Shown: positions 53,884 to 61,646, counted from the stretch's first letter. The stretch: DNA of 64,000 nucleotides from Metabacillus sp. KUDC1714 (GCF_014217835.1 NZ_CP055263.1:5459501-5523500); one strand, 5' to 3'. Translations and numbers: made by a program. Notes: a model not told the origin generated them from the letters alone.

Positions 53884-55056
53884 ATGACTGATAAAAGTAG
53901 TAGGATTTTGTTATTGGATATTATACGAGGTGTTGCCCTTCTAGGTATATTGCTTGTCAATATGCGAACCTTTCATTCACCAGATTTTTTGAAGAATTAT
54001 TATGGGATCACTACCACCTATCATGGTGCTGACCATTTTCTATCACTATTTTACCAGTTGTTTATTCAAATGAAATTTTATCCAATATTCGCTTTTCTTT
54101 TTGGATTAGGCTTCTATTTATTCATCATGAAAACAAATGGTCTATCCCTATTCATTAAAAGAATGATCTTTTTACTAATGATAGGTCTTATTCATCTTAT
54201 TTTTCTTTGGTACGGAGATATTTTGCACCTTTATGCGGTAACGGGCCTTTTACTTTTATTTTTTCATAAGCTTTCAAGCAAAAAAATCCTTTACTGGTCC
54301 TTTGCTTTCCTAACTTTATATCATGTATTACTTGGTGCAAGTGTATTCTTACCTACTGATTCTGGTTTCGATCAACATCTTATTATGAAAAAGATAGATA
54401 CATACTCAATAATTTATGAGGACGCTACTTATAAAGAATGGCTTTTTTATAGAATTAAGATAGAGGTAATACCAATTCTCACACAGCTACCAATAGCAAT
54501 GGTCCCAATTTTAGGTATGTTTTTATTAGGGTTGTATGCGGGAAAGCAGAAGTTATTTGTTTATAATGATTCAAATCGATTACAAATTAAGACATTGTGT
54601 AAATGGAGTTTTCTTATGAGTTTACCGATTATTTTTGCTAATGGATTGATTTTGTCGGATTTAAATATAAGTCCTGTTTGGGAAGCACTTACCCATTTCC
54701 TTACAAGTCTCAGCGGGATAACACTTTGCATTTTTTATATGAGTTCGCTCTATTTGCTTATAGAACATACAACTTTCAAGAAACGTTTTATACCCTTTAG
54801 CTATGTAGGACGTATGGCTTTAACAAATTATTTACTTCAAACAATTGTTTCGCTTTGTTTTTTCCGCGTTTTTCATCTATATGAAAAAATCAACTTAGTT
54901 GAGGGAACATTTTTCAGTTTTTTGTTATTTTCTTCTCAAGTACTGTTTAGCTACTTCTGGCTTACATATTTTCAAATTGGACCCGTTGAGTGGCTTTGGC
55001 GTTCATTTACTTATGGAAAATTCGTCCCTTTTAAAAAGGTTAAACAAAGATCATAA
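53884..55056 (+). CDS. DUF418 (YeiB-like) membrane protein
   Basis: 390 residues with about ten hydrophobic segments. The N-terminal block RILLLDIIRGVALLGILLVNM is the standard start of the YeiB/DUF418 family, and the C-terminal YVGRMALTNYLLQTI ... FSYFWLTYFQIGPVEWLWRSFTYG contains the DUF418 signature. The family resembles acyltransferase-3 type membrane proteins, but the function is unknown. The ATG at 53884 follows GAGGAAGGTGG. It is divergent from the aromatic operon with a shared control region. Confidence 0.92.
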   Translation: MTDKSSRILLLDIIRGVALLGILLVNMRTFHSPDFLKNYYGITTTYHGADHFLSLFYQLFIQMKFYPIFAFLFGLGFYLFIMKTNGLSLFIKRMIFLLMIGLIHLIFLWYGDILHLYAVTGLLLLFFHKLSSKKILYWSFAFLTLYHVLLGASVFLPTDSGFDQHLIMKKIDTYSIIYEDATYKEWLFYRIKIEVIPILTQLPIAMVPILGMFLLGLYAGKQKLFVYNDSNRLQIKTLCKWSFLMSLPIIFANGLILSDLNISPVWEALTHFLTSLSGITLCIFYMSSLYLLIEHTTFKKRFIPFSYVGRMALTNYLLQTIVSLCFFRVFHLYEKINLVEGTFFSFLLFSSQVLFSYFWLTYFQIGPVEWLWRSFTYGKFVPFKKVKQRS

Positions 55057-55170
55057 TTATAGTAATATCCACTTAATTAACAAAATGTAGTTAATTGAAT
55101 GCCTGTTTGCAGGATAAAAAACCTATTTTATGTAAAAAATAAAATGATAATTTAATTAGGAGGTTTTTTA

Positions 55171-55350
55171 ATGGATATGAATCGGGTTAGACAAATTCTC
55201 TCTTCTCCAGCTGATATTAAAGTAATGTACAATGGAAGTTCGATATGGATTGATGAATTGCACGAAGATCAAGAAATGGTTACATGCCATTTAAGAGGAC
55301 CACTTGAGGAAAGAACACAAGTAGCAGTATCAGAGTTGATTGAAGAGTAA
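55171..55350 (+). CDS. sspH: H-type small acid-soluble spore protein
   Basis: 59 residues, the exact length of SspH. It has the family pattern: MDMNRVRQILSSP (helix), IKVMYNGSSIWIDELHEDQEMVTCHL (beta part; compare the VMYNG.P.YI...DE element of SspH) and a C-terminal VSELIEE. The ATG at 55171 follows AGGAGG with an AT-rich spacer. It is a minor forespore protein, expected under sigma G control (family knowledge). Single gene with a terminator at 55368. Confidence 0.85.
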   Translation: MDMNRVRQILSSPADIKVMYNGSSIWIDELHEDQEMVTCHLRGPLEERTQVAVSELIEE

Positions 55351-55367
55351 TACGGAATATATAGCTT

Positions 55368-55398
55368 AAACAAAAGGGTTTGACTCTTTTGTTTTTTT
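55368..55398 (+). terminator. Terminator of sspH
   Basis: AAACAAAAGGGT pairs with ACTCTTTTGTTT, and a T7 tract follows. Confidence 0.8.
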
Positions 55399-55594
55399 CA
55401 TTAAACAGTACTTATCACTTATTCCAACAATATTCATGAAATTCATATTCAAAACTCCTTTTTTAAATGAATAGAGATATTGTATATTGAATAATGGAAA
55501 ATTGGAAAGAATTTGTTACGTATAATACATATTGTTAAGAAAAATGTGTATAATGTATGTAGTACTAAATCTCCTTACTAAAGGATGTGTTTAA

Positions 55595-55804
55595 ATGAGA
55601 TTTCAACAGCAAGTTGAAAAACCACCAGAGGTAACATTAAAGATATGGACTTGTGCCTCAGAAGACTGTAATGGTTGGATGAGAGACAATTTTAAATCTG
55701 ACGAAAAACCAAATTGTCCACTTTGTGGACACACTATGGTTGAAGATGAACGTACATTACCTGTTTTAGAAAATTTTTCTGCAGTTAGCTTAAAAAAAGA
55801 ATAA
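55595..55804 (+). CDS. YdjO-like zinc-ribbon (cold-inducible) protein, 69 aa
   Basis: A CxxxxC ... CPLC zinc ribbon: WTCASEDCNGWMRDNF (~18-33) and CPLCGHTMVEDER (~41-53). The order W.C...DCNGW.R.NF...CPLCG matches B. subtilis YdjO, also 69 residues, annotated as cold-inducible. The start at ATG 55595 has an AAAGGATG site. It lies just ahead of dispersed repeat copy B. Function in the cell is unknown; metal binding is inferred from four Cys. Confidence 0.85.
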   Translation: MRFQQQVEKPPEVTLKIWTCASEDCNGWMRDNFKSDEKPNCPLCGHTMVEDERTLPVLENFSAVSLKKE

Positions 55805-55822
55805 TCAGATAAACATCAAAGA

Positions 55823-55950
55823 ACAAATGCGTAAGCGCCTCGTTCAGCCTAGAGCAAATAAAACGATATAGAATAGAAGGTGCTCTTTGCCTTCATTCTA
55901 AATTGGCTAGGCGCTGGATGTCGAAGCGCTTATCCAAAGTTCAAGAATTT
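55823..55950 (+). repeat. Dispersed intergenic repeat, copy B (long form)
   Basis: About 128 bases with end sequences CAAATGCGTAAGCGCCT and AAAGTTCAAGAATT, core GGCGCTGGATGTCGAAGCGC, and a central insert TAGAATAGAAGG ... TTCATTCTAAATT that is itself an inverted repeat. Same family as copies A (31571) and C (56893). Confidence 0.8.
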
Positions 55951-55970
55951 TATTATTTCCTAAACAAAAA

Positions 55971-56000
55971 TAAAATCCCATGTTTAAACATGGGATTTTA
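55971..56000. terminator. Bidirectional terminator hairpin
   Basis: A perfect 30-base palindrome TAAAATCCCATG / CATGGGATTTTA, with T runs on both strands. It lies after the YdjO-like gene and repeat copy B. Confidence 0.85.
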
Positions 56001-56150
56001 TTTTGCTTTCTTCTTTGGAACCAATTTGTTTTATGACAATTAATTGGTATAATTTCTGAATGAATTATTCTTAATCTTATTATGATTATATACAAACTTC
56101 AATAACTAGTGAGAGACATTTCACATAAGTTATGTAACTCGAGGTGTAAA

Positions 56151-56819
56151 ATGTCTTGGATAAAATTTGAATTGGTAAATAACATTCAAATTATTAGCAT
56201 AGATCCGTACGATCCTGTAATCGTAACGAACATCCCTAAAGGATGGAATCTGCTTGGAAAAGGAAATTTTGCTGCCGTTTTTACTCATGCATCACTTGAT
56301 GGAAAAGTTGTTAAGGTCTATGCGGAAAATCGTGACGGAATAAAAGAAGAAATACAAGTTTACAAAAAACTAGGTGATCATCATTCATATTCAAAGCTTG
56401 ATGAATATGGTGAACGTTATCTCGTGCTTAAAAAGTTAGACGGTATAACATTGTTTCAGGCATTTAGGGATGGTGTTTATGTACCTAAGACTGTAATTGA
56501 GGATATTGACAATGCTATAGAGCACGCTAAACAAAGAGGGTTAAACCCTACCGATATACACGGGAAAAATATTATTATGAATGATGGGAAAGGGTATATC
56601 GTTGATGTGTCAGATTTCCTAAAGTCATACACCTGCCCGAAATGGAAGCATTTCAAAAAAATGTACTTCCTTTTTTATATTCCTTTATTTAAAAAAATGC
56701 ATTTCGCTCTACCATTTTGGTTATTAGAAAGAATAAGAAAAGCCTATCAGTATTATTTACTTTTAAGCGGATTTAGAAGAAAACAAGAATCAGCTGATGA
56801 AAATGATTTTAGTCATTAA
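56151..56819 (+). CDS. YrzF-type protein kinase-like protein, 222 aa
   Basis: The start is taken as ATG 56151 after GAGGTG; upstream codons lack a ribosome site. A kinase N-lobe is visible: LGKGNFAAVF glycine loop (~42-51), Lys in VVKVYAENRD (~62) and Glu in EEIQVYKKL. The catalytic loop reads DIHGKNIIM (HGKN in place of HRDxxxxN) and the metal site reads DVSDF rather than DFG. B. subtilis YrzF has the same abbreviated ~215-residue layout. Activity is uncertain. A hydrophobic segment (MYFLFYIPLF) lies near the C-terminus. The gene is flanked by inverted copies of the dispersed repeat. Confidence 0.82.
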   Translation: MSWIKFELVNNIQIISIDPYDPVIVTNIPKGWNLLGKGNFAAVFTHASLDGKVVKVYAENRDGIKEEIQVYKKLGDHHSYSKLDEYGERYLVLKKLDGITLFQAFRDGVYVPKTVIEDIDNAIEHAKQRGLNPTDIHGKNIIMNDGKGYIVDVSDFLKSYTCPKWKHFKKMYFLFYIPLFKKMHFALPFWLLERIRKAYQYYLLLSGFRRKQESADENDFSH

Positions 56820-56833
56820 TGATAAATTCCAGA

Positions 56834-56872
56834 AAAAATGCTGACTCATTATTACAATGAGTCAGCATTTTT
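56834..56872. terminator. Terminator of the kinase-like gene
   Basis: AAAATGCTGACTCATT and AATGAGTCAGCATTTT form a perfect 16-bp stem with a T tail. Confidence 0.92.
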
Positions 56873-56892
56873 GATCGTTTTGGAAATTATAT

Positions 56893-57042
56893 AATTCTTG
56901 AACTGTGGATAAGCTCACGACATCCAGCTCCAGCGCCTAGCCCCTCTAGGGTCTAGCTAATTTAGAATTGAAGACAAAGAACGCCTTCTATTCTAAATCA
57001 TCTTATTTGCCTGAGGCTGATCAAGGCGCTTGCACTTTTGTT
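56893..57042 (-). repeat. Dispersed intergenic repeat, copy C (long form, inverted)
   Basis: In reverse complement it begins CAAAAGTGCAAGCGCC and ends CACAGTTCAAGAATT, with the core GGCGCTGGAGCTGGATGTCG and a central TTTAGAATAGAAGG ... TTCAATTCTAAATT inverted repeat. It is in opposite orientation to copy B. Confidence 0.8.
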
Positions 57043-57047
57043 GTTCT

Positions 57048-57851
57048 TCAATTGTTACCCTTTGCTTTTTTGTTAGTAGCAACAATTGCCTCTTGGATAA
57101 GGTGTTGAAAGCCACCATTACTAAGTATCTTAAGGCCTTCTGCGGTTGCACCACCTGGAGTTGTTACTTGCTCCCTAAGGTCCTCAGGTGATTTTCCAGC
57201 TTTCAACATTTCTGCAGAACCAATTACCATTTCAGTAACTAATTTCTGTGAAGTCTCTTTCGTGACTCCTAATTTTTCCGTCATATCAATAAGTGATTCA
57301 ACAAAGAGGTACAAAAATGCTGGTGCACTACCTGTAACAGCTGTTAAATTGTGAATGTCCTGTTCTGTACAAAGTTGTGCTTTTCCAACGGAATTTACAA
57401 GTAGTGACATTTGTGTTTTATGTCTTTCTGTAACAGCCTTACCATATGTATAGAGTGAAATCGAATGCCCTACCTCAGCTGCTGTATTCGGCATAATCCA
57501 CCCAACTGCACTATTAGAAGGCAGCCTAGCTTCTAAAAAAGACGGACCAATTCCTGCAGCAATAGTTACGATAAATTGATTATCAACATAATTTTTCAAC
57601 TGTTCTAAAATGGTTTCATGTTGTTCAGGTGGCATAGCGAGTACTATAACATCTACATCTTGGATTGCTTCACTCCAGTGTTGTACTTTGATAACACCAA
57701 ATTTTGCAGCAAGGATTTGTAACCTTTTTGAATTCGACCGATTTGATACATATACTTTTTCTATTTGATCGCGACTCGTTTTATGTAACCCTGCAATTAT
57801 AGCTTCAGCCATTCTTCCTGCTCCAATAAATAATATAGAAGGATTTTTCAT
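57048..57851 (-). CDS. proC: Pyrroline-5-carboxylate reductase (ProC family)
   Basis: The start is taken as ATG 57851 after AGAGG; ~41 codons upstream have no ribosome site and cross the terminator. About 267 residues. The NAD(P)-binding fold starts ILFIGAGRMAEAIIAGL (~5-21). The C-terminal domain carries LTAVTGSAPAFLYLFVESL and the ProC signature LREQVTTPGGATAEGL (~226-241). It reduces pyrroline-5-carboxylate to proline with NAD(P)H. Bacillus has several paralogues (ProI, ProH, ProG, ComER); which this is cannot be decided by eye. A structured region with a terminator lies upstream. Confidence 0.92.
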   Translation of the reverse strand: MKNPSILFIGAGRMAEAIIAGLHKTSRDQIEKVYVSNRSNSKRLQILAAKFGVIKVQHWSEAIQDVDVIVLAMPPEQHETILEQLKNYVDNQFIVTIAAGIGPSFLEARLPSNSAVGWIMPNTAAEVGHSISLYTYGKAVTERHKTQMSLLVNSVGKAQLCTEQDIHNLTAVTGSAPAFLYLFVESLIDMTEKLGVTKETSQKLVTEMVIGSAEMLKAGKSPEDLREQVTTPGGATAEGLKILSNGGFQHLIQEAIVATNKKAKGNN

Positions 57852-57906
57852 AACAGCCTCTTTTCTAAGAAAAATATTGTCTACCCTATTAACATTCCAG
57901 CAAAAT

Positions 57907-57936
57907 AAAAAAAGACGTCTAAAAGACGTCTTTTTT
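57907..57936. terminator. Perfect terminator hairpin in the proC upstream region
   Basis: AAAAAAGACGTCT and AGACGTCTTTTTT, 13-bp perfect arms with a 3-base loop. On the minus strand it lies 56 bases before the proC ATG, after the structured segment, where it would stop transcription before the gene. Confidence 0.75.
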
Positions 57937-57945
57937 GCGTATTGA

Positions 57946-58021
57946 GGCGATAGACTGCACGCCACATCGTGCATTTAGCCAGTTGGCATGTCTGTCGACT
58001 TACACAATTCAGCTCATCGCT
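57946..58021 (-). promoter_or_regulatory. Candidate structured leader RNA upstream of proC
   Basis: On the minus strand an outer pairing AGCGAT/ATCGCC encloses three small hairpins: GTC-GACA-GAC, GCC-AACT-GGC and GCACG-ATGTGG-CGTGC. It sits directly ahead of the terminator at 57907-57936, a layout expected of an attenuator. The AGGGTGGNACCGCG T-box motif is absent, and it matches no riboswitch class that I recognise. Confidence 0.35.
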
Positions 58022-58061
58022 TTATTACTATAACATGGTTTTCTCCATATTACAATAGCAT

Positions 58062-58104
58062 AAAACCCAAGATGGCCTCATTATATGAATTCATCTTGGG
58101 TTTT
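58062..58104 (-). terminator. Terminator of gsiB
   Basis: AAAACCCAAGATG and CATCTTGGGTTTT form a perfect 13-bp stem with a 17-base loop, ~80 bases after the stop. Confidence 0.85.
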
Positions 58105-58181
58105 GATTAATAAATTATGTTATTTTACAATTTTACGATATTGATAAACATCATGTTCTTCTAGTCAAAGAAAACTCACTC

Positions 58182-58559
58182 TTATCTATTCGACCGAGAG
58201 CTATTTCCACCTTTTTCTCCAATTTCTTGATAGAATTCTTTACCATGCTCTTTTGAGGTTTTTTCTCCACCCTTTTTACCAATCTCTTGGTAAAATTCTT
58301 TATCATGTTCCTCAGCTGTTTTTTCTCCACCTTTTCGACCGATCTCTTGGTAGAATTCTTTGTCATGTTCCTCAGCTGTTTTTTCTCCACCTTTTCGGCC
58401 AATCTCTTGGTAAAATTCTTTATCATGTTCCTCTGCCGTTTTTTCTCCACCTTTTTGGCCGATTTCTTGATAGAATTCCTTGTCATGCTCTCTTGCTGTT
58501 TTGTTACCACCTTTACGGCCGGCTTCTTCTCTACTCATTTTGTTGTTTTCGTTATTCAT
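58182..58559 (-). CDS. gsiB: General stress protein GsiB (KGG repeats)
   Basis: 125 residues made almost wholly of tandem ~20-residue repeats of the type HDKEFYQEIGRKGGEKTAEE, each with a Lys-Gly-Gly motif; five full repeats follow the SREEAGRKGG start. B. subtilis GsiB has the same start and repeats and is a hydrophilin-like general stress protein. The ATG at 58559 follows AAAGGAGG. A sigma-B-like promoter lies ~45-70 bases upstream. Repeat number may vary between strains because the DNA units are near-identical. Confidence 0.96.
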   Translation of the reverse strand: MNNENNKMSREEAGRKGGNKTAREHDKEFYQEIGQKGGEKTAEEHDKEFYQEIGRKGGEKTAEEHDKEFYQEIGRKGGEKTAEEHDKEFYQEIGKKGGEKTSKEHGKEFYQEIGEKGGNSSRSNR

Positions 58560-58602
58560 TTTGAAATCCTCCTTTAGGTTTTGATGTTGTACAGTTGTTC
58601 AT

Positions 58603-58627
58603 ATACCACTTCATATCTACCTCAAAC
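58603..58627 (-). promoter_or_regulatory. gsiB: Sigma-B promoter of gsiB
   Basis: The minus strand reads GTTTGA, 13 bases, then TGGTAT: each hexamer has five of six matches to the sigma-B consensus (GTTTAA and GGGTAT). It lies 44 bases upstream of the gsiB ATG, which agrees with the strong sigma-B dependence known for gsiB. Confidence 0.82.
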
Positions 58628-58813
58628 GTATTTGTCCAAATATAGTAAATAATGACTAATTAAATAAAATTCTAGAGTAATAAAGGCAAGTTTGTCGAAA
58701 AACCCATTTTACTATTTTCAAAGAAAAAAATTATCATATCCCTGAATCTTTTAGACAAGTTCTCCTTCTATTTACATATAGATAATATAGACATGCATTA
58801 GGGAGGGGAATTT

Positions 58814-59257
58814 ATGAAGTTTATCATTATCAAAAGAAAGTGGTTGTTGCTAGTTGTTGCAGCTATTGTAGTCGGTGGCTTGTATTATTTTACGAATGAT
58901 GCCATTCCTACATTCAATAACAGTGAGGAAAAGAGCAATGAACTTGTCATAAACATGGTAACAGGCGAATTTACTTCAACGACAGCTGATGGAAAGAAAA
59001 TTGAAGCTTATCGCTGGGATCCAGGGACAATTGTGATTCCAAAGAATGAACAGGTAACATTAAGTATAATTGGAGTAAATGGTGATGAACATCCATTTTA
59101 CATTGAAGGAACTGATATAAAGGGAACAGTCAAAAAAGGCGAAGAAACCCTTGTACCTCTGCATTTTAAAGAAGAAGGCACATACCGGTTAATTTGTGAT
59201 ACACATTCGCATGAAGGTCATGGTGTTCCGATGATTGCCAATATCGTTGTAGACTAA
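58814..59257 (+). CDS. Membrane-anchored cupredoxin-domain protein
   Basis: 147 residues. An N-terminal membrane anchor (WLLLVVAAIVVGGLYYF) is followed by a cupredoxin beta-sandwich (~45-147). Copper ligands are seen as His in EHPFYI (~94) and the Cys/His group CDTHSHEGHGVPM (~128-140), with a Met two residues after GVP. The pattern is like the blue-copper/CuA-type domain of cytochrome oxidase subunit II but with only one Cys. It probably binds copper outside the membrane; electron transfer or copper handling is inferred. The ATG at 58814 follows GGGAGGGG. Single gene. Confidence 0.85.
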   Translation: MKFIIIKRKWLLLVVAAIVVGGLYYFTNDAIPTFNNSEEKSNELVINMVTGEFTSTTADGKKIEAYRWDPGTIVIPKNEQVTLSIIGVNGDEHPFYIEGTDIKGTVKKGEETLVPLHFKEEGTYRLICDTHSHEGHGVPMIANIVVD

Positions 59258-59352
59258 TTAAAAAATATTAAATATTCTTAAAAAACTAGTTTAACTACTA
59301 AAAATAAGGGTAATGTATTATATCAAATATGAAATATAAAGGTGGTTTAATT

Positions 59353-59502
59353 TTGGAGGTTGTCATTTATAATGAGGAATTGTATGAAGTATTTTATACA
59401 TACTCCAGTGGTTACTGCGAACTAAGAAAAGTTGAATCAGTGATTCATGATATAATTTTAGTCCACCGTTCAGAAGTTTCATCCGTTGAAACAAGTGCTT
59501 AA
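59353..59502 (+). CDS. Small conserved-type protein, 49 aa
   Basis: Read from TTG 59353 after AAAGGTGG with a seven-base spacer. The product begins EVVIYNEELYEVFYTYSSGYCELRK and ends in an acidic tail. It looks like a single small beta-hairpin plus helix, with one Cys. An ATG at 59329 in the same frame lacks a ribosome site. No family identified. Confidence 0.5.
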   Translation: MEVVIYNEELYEVFYTYSSGYCELRKVESVIHDIILVHRSEVSSVETSA

Positions 59503-59562
59503 TTAAGAAATTCACATTTTACCTTATACAATTTTTACATATAATACTTTTTCAATAAACTT

Positions 59563-59648
59563 AAAAGGGTCGAACCCATCCAAACTAAATTTATATAGTT
59601 CAAACTCATTTTTTGACTATATATCGAGAAGGAAGGTCTGACCCTTTG
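59563..59648. repeat. Long imperfect inverted repeat
   Basis: AAAGGGTC (59564) pairs with GACCCTTT (59640-59647), and inside it TATATAGT pairs with ACTATATA. It lies 35 bases after the stop of nrnB and may terminate it. The CTGACCCTTTGA motif is shared with the hairpin at 15806-15856. Confidence 0.5.
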
Positions 59649-59682
59649 ACTTTATGTTTTCTATTCTTTACTGTCTAAACAA

Positions 59683-60870
59683 TTATTTATTTTGTTCATA
59701 AGATTTGATTAAATAACTCATCAGCTTTTCATCCTTAGAAAGACCAGCAGAATAGGATCTTTTTAAAAATCGTTCTGCTAATTCAAAGGATGGGTATGCT
59801 TCAGGAAGTAAAACATGATTTTTTTCGATAACAAACTGCTCTTTCTTTCCATTATAAATTAAAAACTGTTCATCCTCTTTGTTTTCATAGTGGGCACAGC
59901 GATCCTTGTTATTGTATCGATTGTGTCGTGCATCTTCTTTTAATGGTTTGATAGAAAACGGTTTTTGAACGAATTCTTTATACGCTTCTTTTGTTATCTG
60001 GCAGCCTGCTGCTTTCGCATGACCTCCACCACCGTATTTTGAGGCTAGCTCAGAGACATCCACACAGTCGTGAATGGTACGGAAACTAATTTTTTTATTC
60101 CCCATATTCAATATTGAAATACAGTCTAGATGAGGATAATCTTTTCCTAGTGCATTTCCAAGTTCTGAATGATAGGACTCCGCATGTACAATCCCAACAC
60201 AAAGATCACCGATAAACGTTTGAACTAACTCTTTTCTTTTCCGTCGAATATAGCGTTCTGTTTTTTTCTCTTCAATATCTAATATTTTTTCTTCAAATTC
60301 ATCAAATGTGAAATGATCATTTTGTTCAAGCCTATCAAGCATCTTCTCTTCAAATTCTTCAATTGATTGCATATATAAAAGATCATTTAATCTTTTTGCA
60401 CTTATATTTTCATTTTTCTCCCATTCCCATGTATCATACTGACGAACTAGTTCAACGTATTCGTCTAAAGCAATCGAAGGCTTTATTATATTTTTCTCCA
60501 CTAAATACTTATAAAATAAAGAAGTGGCAGAAGCTAACTTTCCATGCGATTCTTCAACCTGTACTAGTCCCCAATTATATTCATTAAAATGAAGGGCAGT
60601 CTTATGGTGATCAATTAACTGAATTTCCCCTCCATTTGAAACGTACTCATTTAATTTTATTTCATTTTCTTTGTTTACAGATAAATCTGTTATGTAAAGT
60701 TTATGTTTTGTCTTCTTCTCGCTAGCTTCATTTAGAAACCTTTCAACATGATAATCAAGACTGTTTACCGAATGATAATATACATCAATCTTGTCATTAA
60801 ATGCATACTTTGCAAGAATTCCACAGCTTACACCATCTAAATCATTATGAGTACATAATTGATCTTGCAT
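59683..60870 (-). CDS. nrnB: DHH-family oligoribonuclease NrnB
   Basis: 395 residues. DHH motifs: THNDLDGVSCG (~7-17), TDLSVN, LIDHHKT (~85-91) coordinate manganese; the C-terminal DHHA1 domain has KYGGGGHAKAAGCQI (~278-292). B. subtilis NrnB (399 residues) degrades short RNA from the 5' end. The length and the DHH to DHHA1 spacing match NrnB rather than NrnA (313 residues). The ATG at 60870 follows AGGTG. The region upstream (60871-61136) holds no gene. Confidence 0.9.
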   Translation of the reverse strand: MQDQLCTHNDLDGVSCGILAKYAFNDKIDVYYHSVNSLDYHVERFLNEASEKKTKHKLYITDLSVNKENEIKLNEYVSNGGEIQLIDHHKTALHFNEYNWGLVQVEESHGKLASATSLFYKYLVEKNIIKPSIALDEYVELVRQYDTWEWEKNENISAKRLNDLLYMQSIEEFEEKMLDRLEQNDHFTFDEFEEKILDIEEKKTERYIRRKRKELVQTFIGDLCVGIVHAESYHSELGNALGKDYPHLDCISILNMGNKKISFRTIHDCVDVSELASKYGGGGHAKAAGCQITKEAYKEFVQKPFSIKPLKEDARHNRYNNKDRCAHYENKEDEQFLIYNGKKEQFVIEKNHVLLPEAYPSFELAERFLKRSYSAGLSKDEKLMSYLIKSYEQNK

Positions 60871-61089
60871 AGATTCACCTTCTAGTTTTACTTTTTTATG
60901 TAATAGACATATTCATTCTTAATAAGTATTTGTTTTATGTGAACGAATCTATTCAAGCAATTCATATCCAAAACGAATATGATGAATTCTCGGTACTCAA
61001 TAAATGAAGGAAAATAGAGCAATCCTTGACTCCCCTCTACAAAGAGCGAGCTGAATAGGTTTTAAATTCGTTGGTTTATCTTATCACAG

Positions 61090-61128
61090 GTAGGATACAA
61101 CGCATAAAGAAGATGCATTTGTATCCTA
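61090..61128 (-). terminator. Terminator of the GNAT gene
   Basis: GTAGGATACAA.GCAT pairs with ATGC.TTTGTATCCTA, a long stem that ends nine bases before the stop codon region of the acetyltransferase gene. Confidence 0.7.
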
Positions 61129-61136
61129 ACTAATTA

Positions 61137-61646
61137 TTATTGAGTAATTCGTTTCCCAAGTATTAGCAAATCTCTTTCAACACCTGCCATATCAGCAATT
61201 TTAGGTAAGTGAGCCCACTTTTCAAAATTGTACTTTTCAAATAACCGAATACTTGGATCATTATGCCCAAATACAAATGCAAGTAATGTTTTTATTTCTA
61301 ATTTAGGACATTGTGAAATAGCTTTTTCAATTAAGACTCGCGCATAGCCTCTTCCATGAACAGATGGGTCTAAATATATACTTACTTCTGCAGTTGCATG
61401 ATAGGCTGGTCTTCCATAAAACGATTGAAAACTTAACCAACCAACAATTTCGTCATCTTCCTCTAACATCCATAAAGGTCGATATTGTGAGTTGTGATCA
61501 TGAAACCATGCTACTCTGCTCTCTACAGTTATTTCTTCTAAATCAGCGGTTGCTAGTTTTCCAGGAATAGACGAATTGTATATTTCAACAATTTTCGCAA
61601 GGTCCTCAAGCTGTGCATCTCTTATATGCAGTTTTTTCTCACCCAT
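61137..61646 (-). CDS. GNAT N-acetyltransferase (phosphinothricin-acetyltransferase-like)
   Basis: 169 residues. The GNAT core is VSIYLDPSVHGRGYARVLIEKAI (~90-112, with the acetyl-CoA-binding HGRGYA), preceded by VGWLSFQSFYGRPAYHATAEVS and followed by TLLAFVFGHNDPSIRLFEKYNFEKWAHLP. These blocks are characteristic of the PAT/YwnH branch, which N-acetylates methionine sulfoximine, phosphinothricin or related small amines. The ATG at 61646 follows AAAGGA. Single gene; the substrate is not certain. Confidence 0.9.
   Translation of the reverse strand: MGEKKLHIRDAQLEDLAKIVEIYNSSIPGKLATADLEEITVESRVAWFHDHNSQYRPLWMLEEDDEIVGWLSFQSFYGRPAYHATAEVSIYLDPSVHGRGYARVLIEKAISQCPKLEIKTLLAFVFGHNDPSIRLFEKYNFEKWAHLPKIADMAGVERDLLILGKRITQ

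Noticed and set aside
57907..58021. Proline T-box riboswitch upstream of proC
   Set aside because: The conserved T-box sequence and the long specifier stem are absent; the element is too short.
58182..58559. Regular ~60-base direct repeats that could suggest a CRISPR array
   Set aside because: The repeats are contiguous without unique spacers and encode the tandem KGG protein repeat.
58253..58564. Long plus-strand frames antisense to gsiB, and an extra minus-strand frame at 58151-58510
   Set aside because: They arise because the 60-base repeat units keep several frames open. The products are low-complexity, and only the KGG frame has a ribosome site and promoter.
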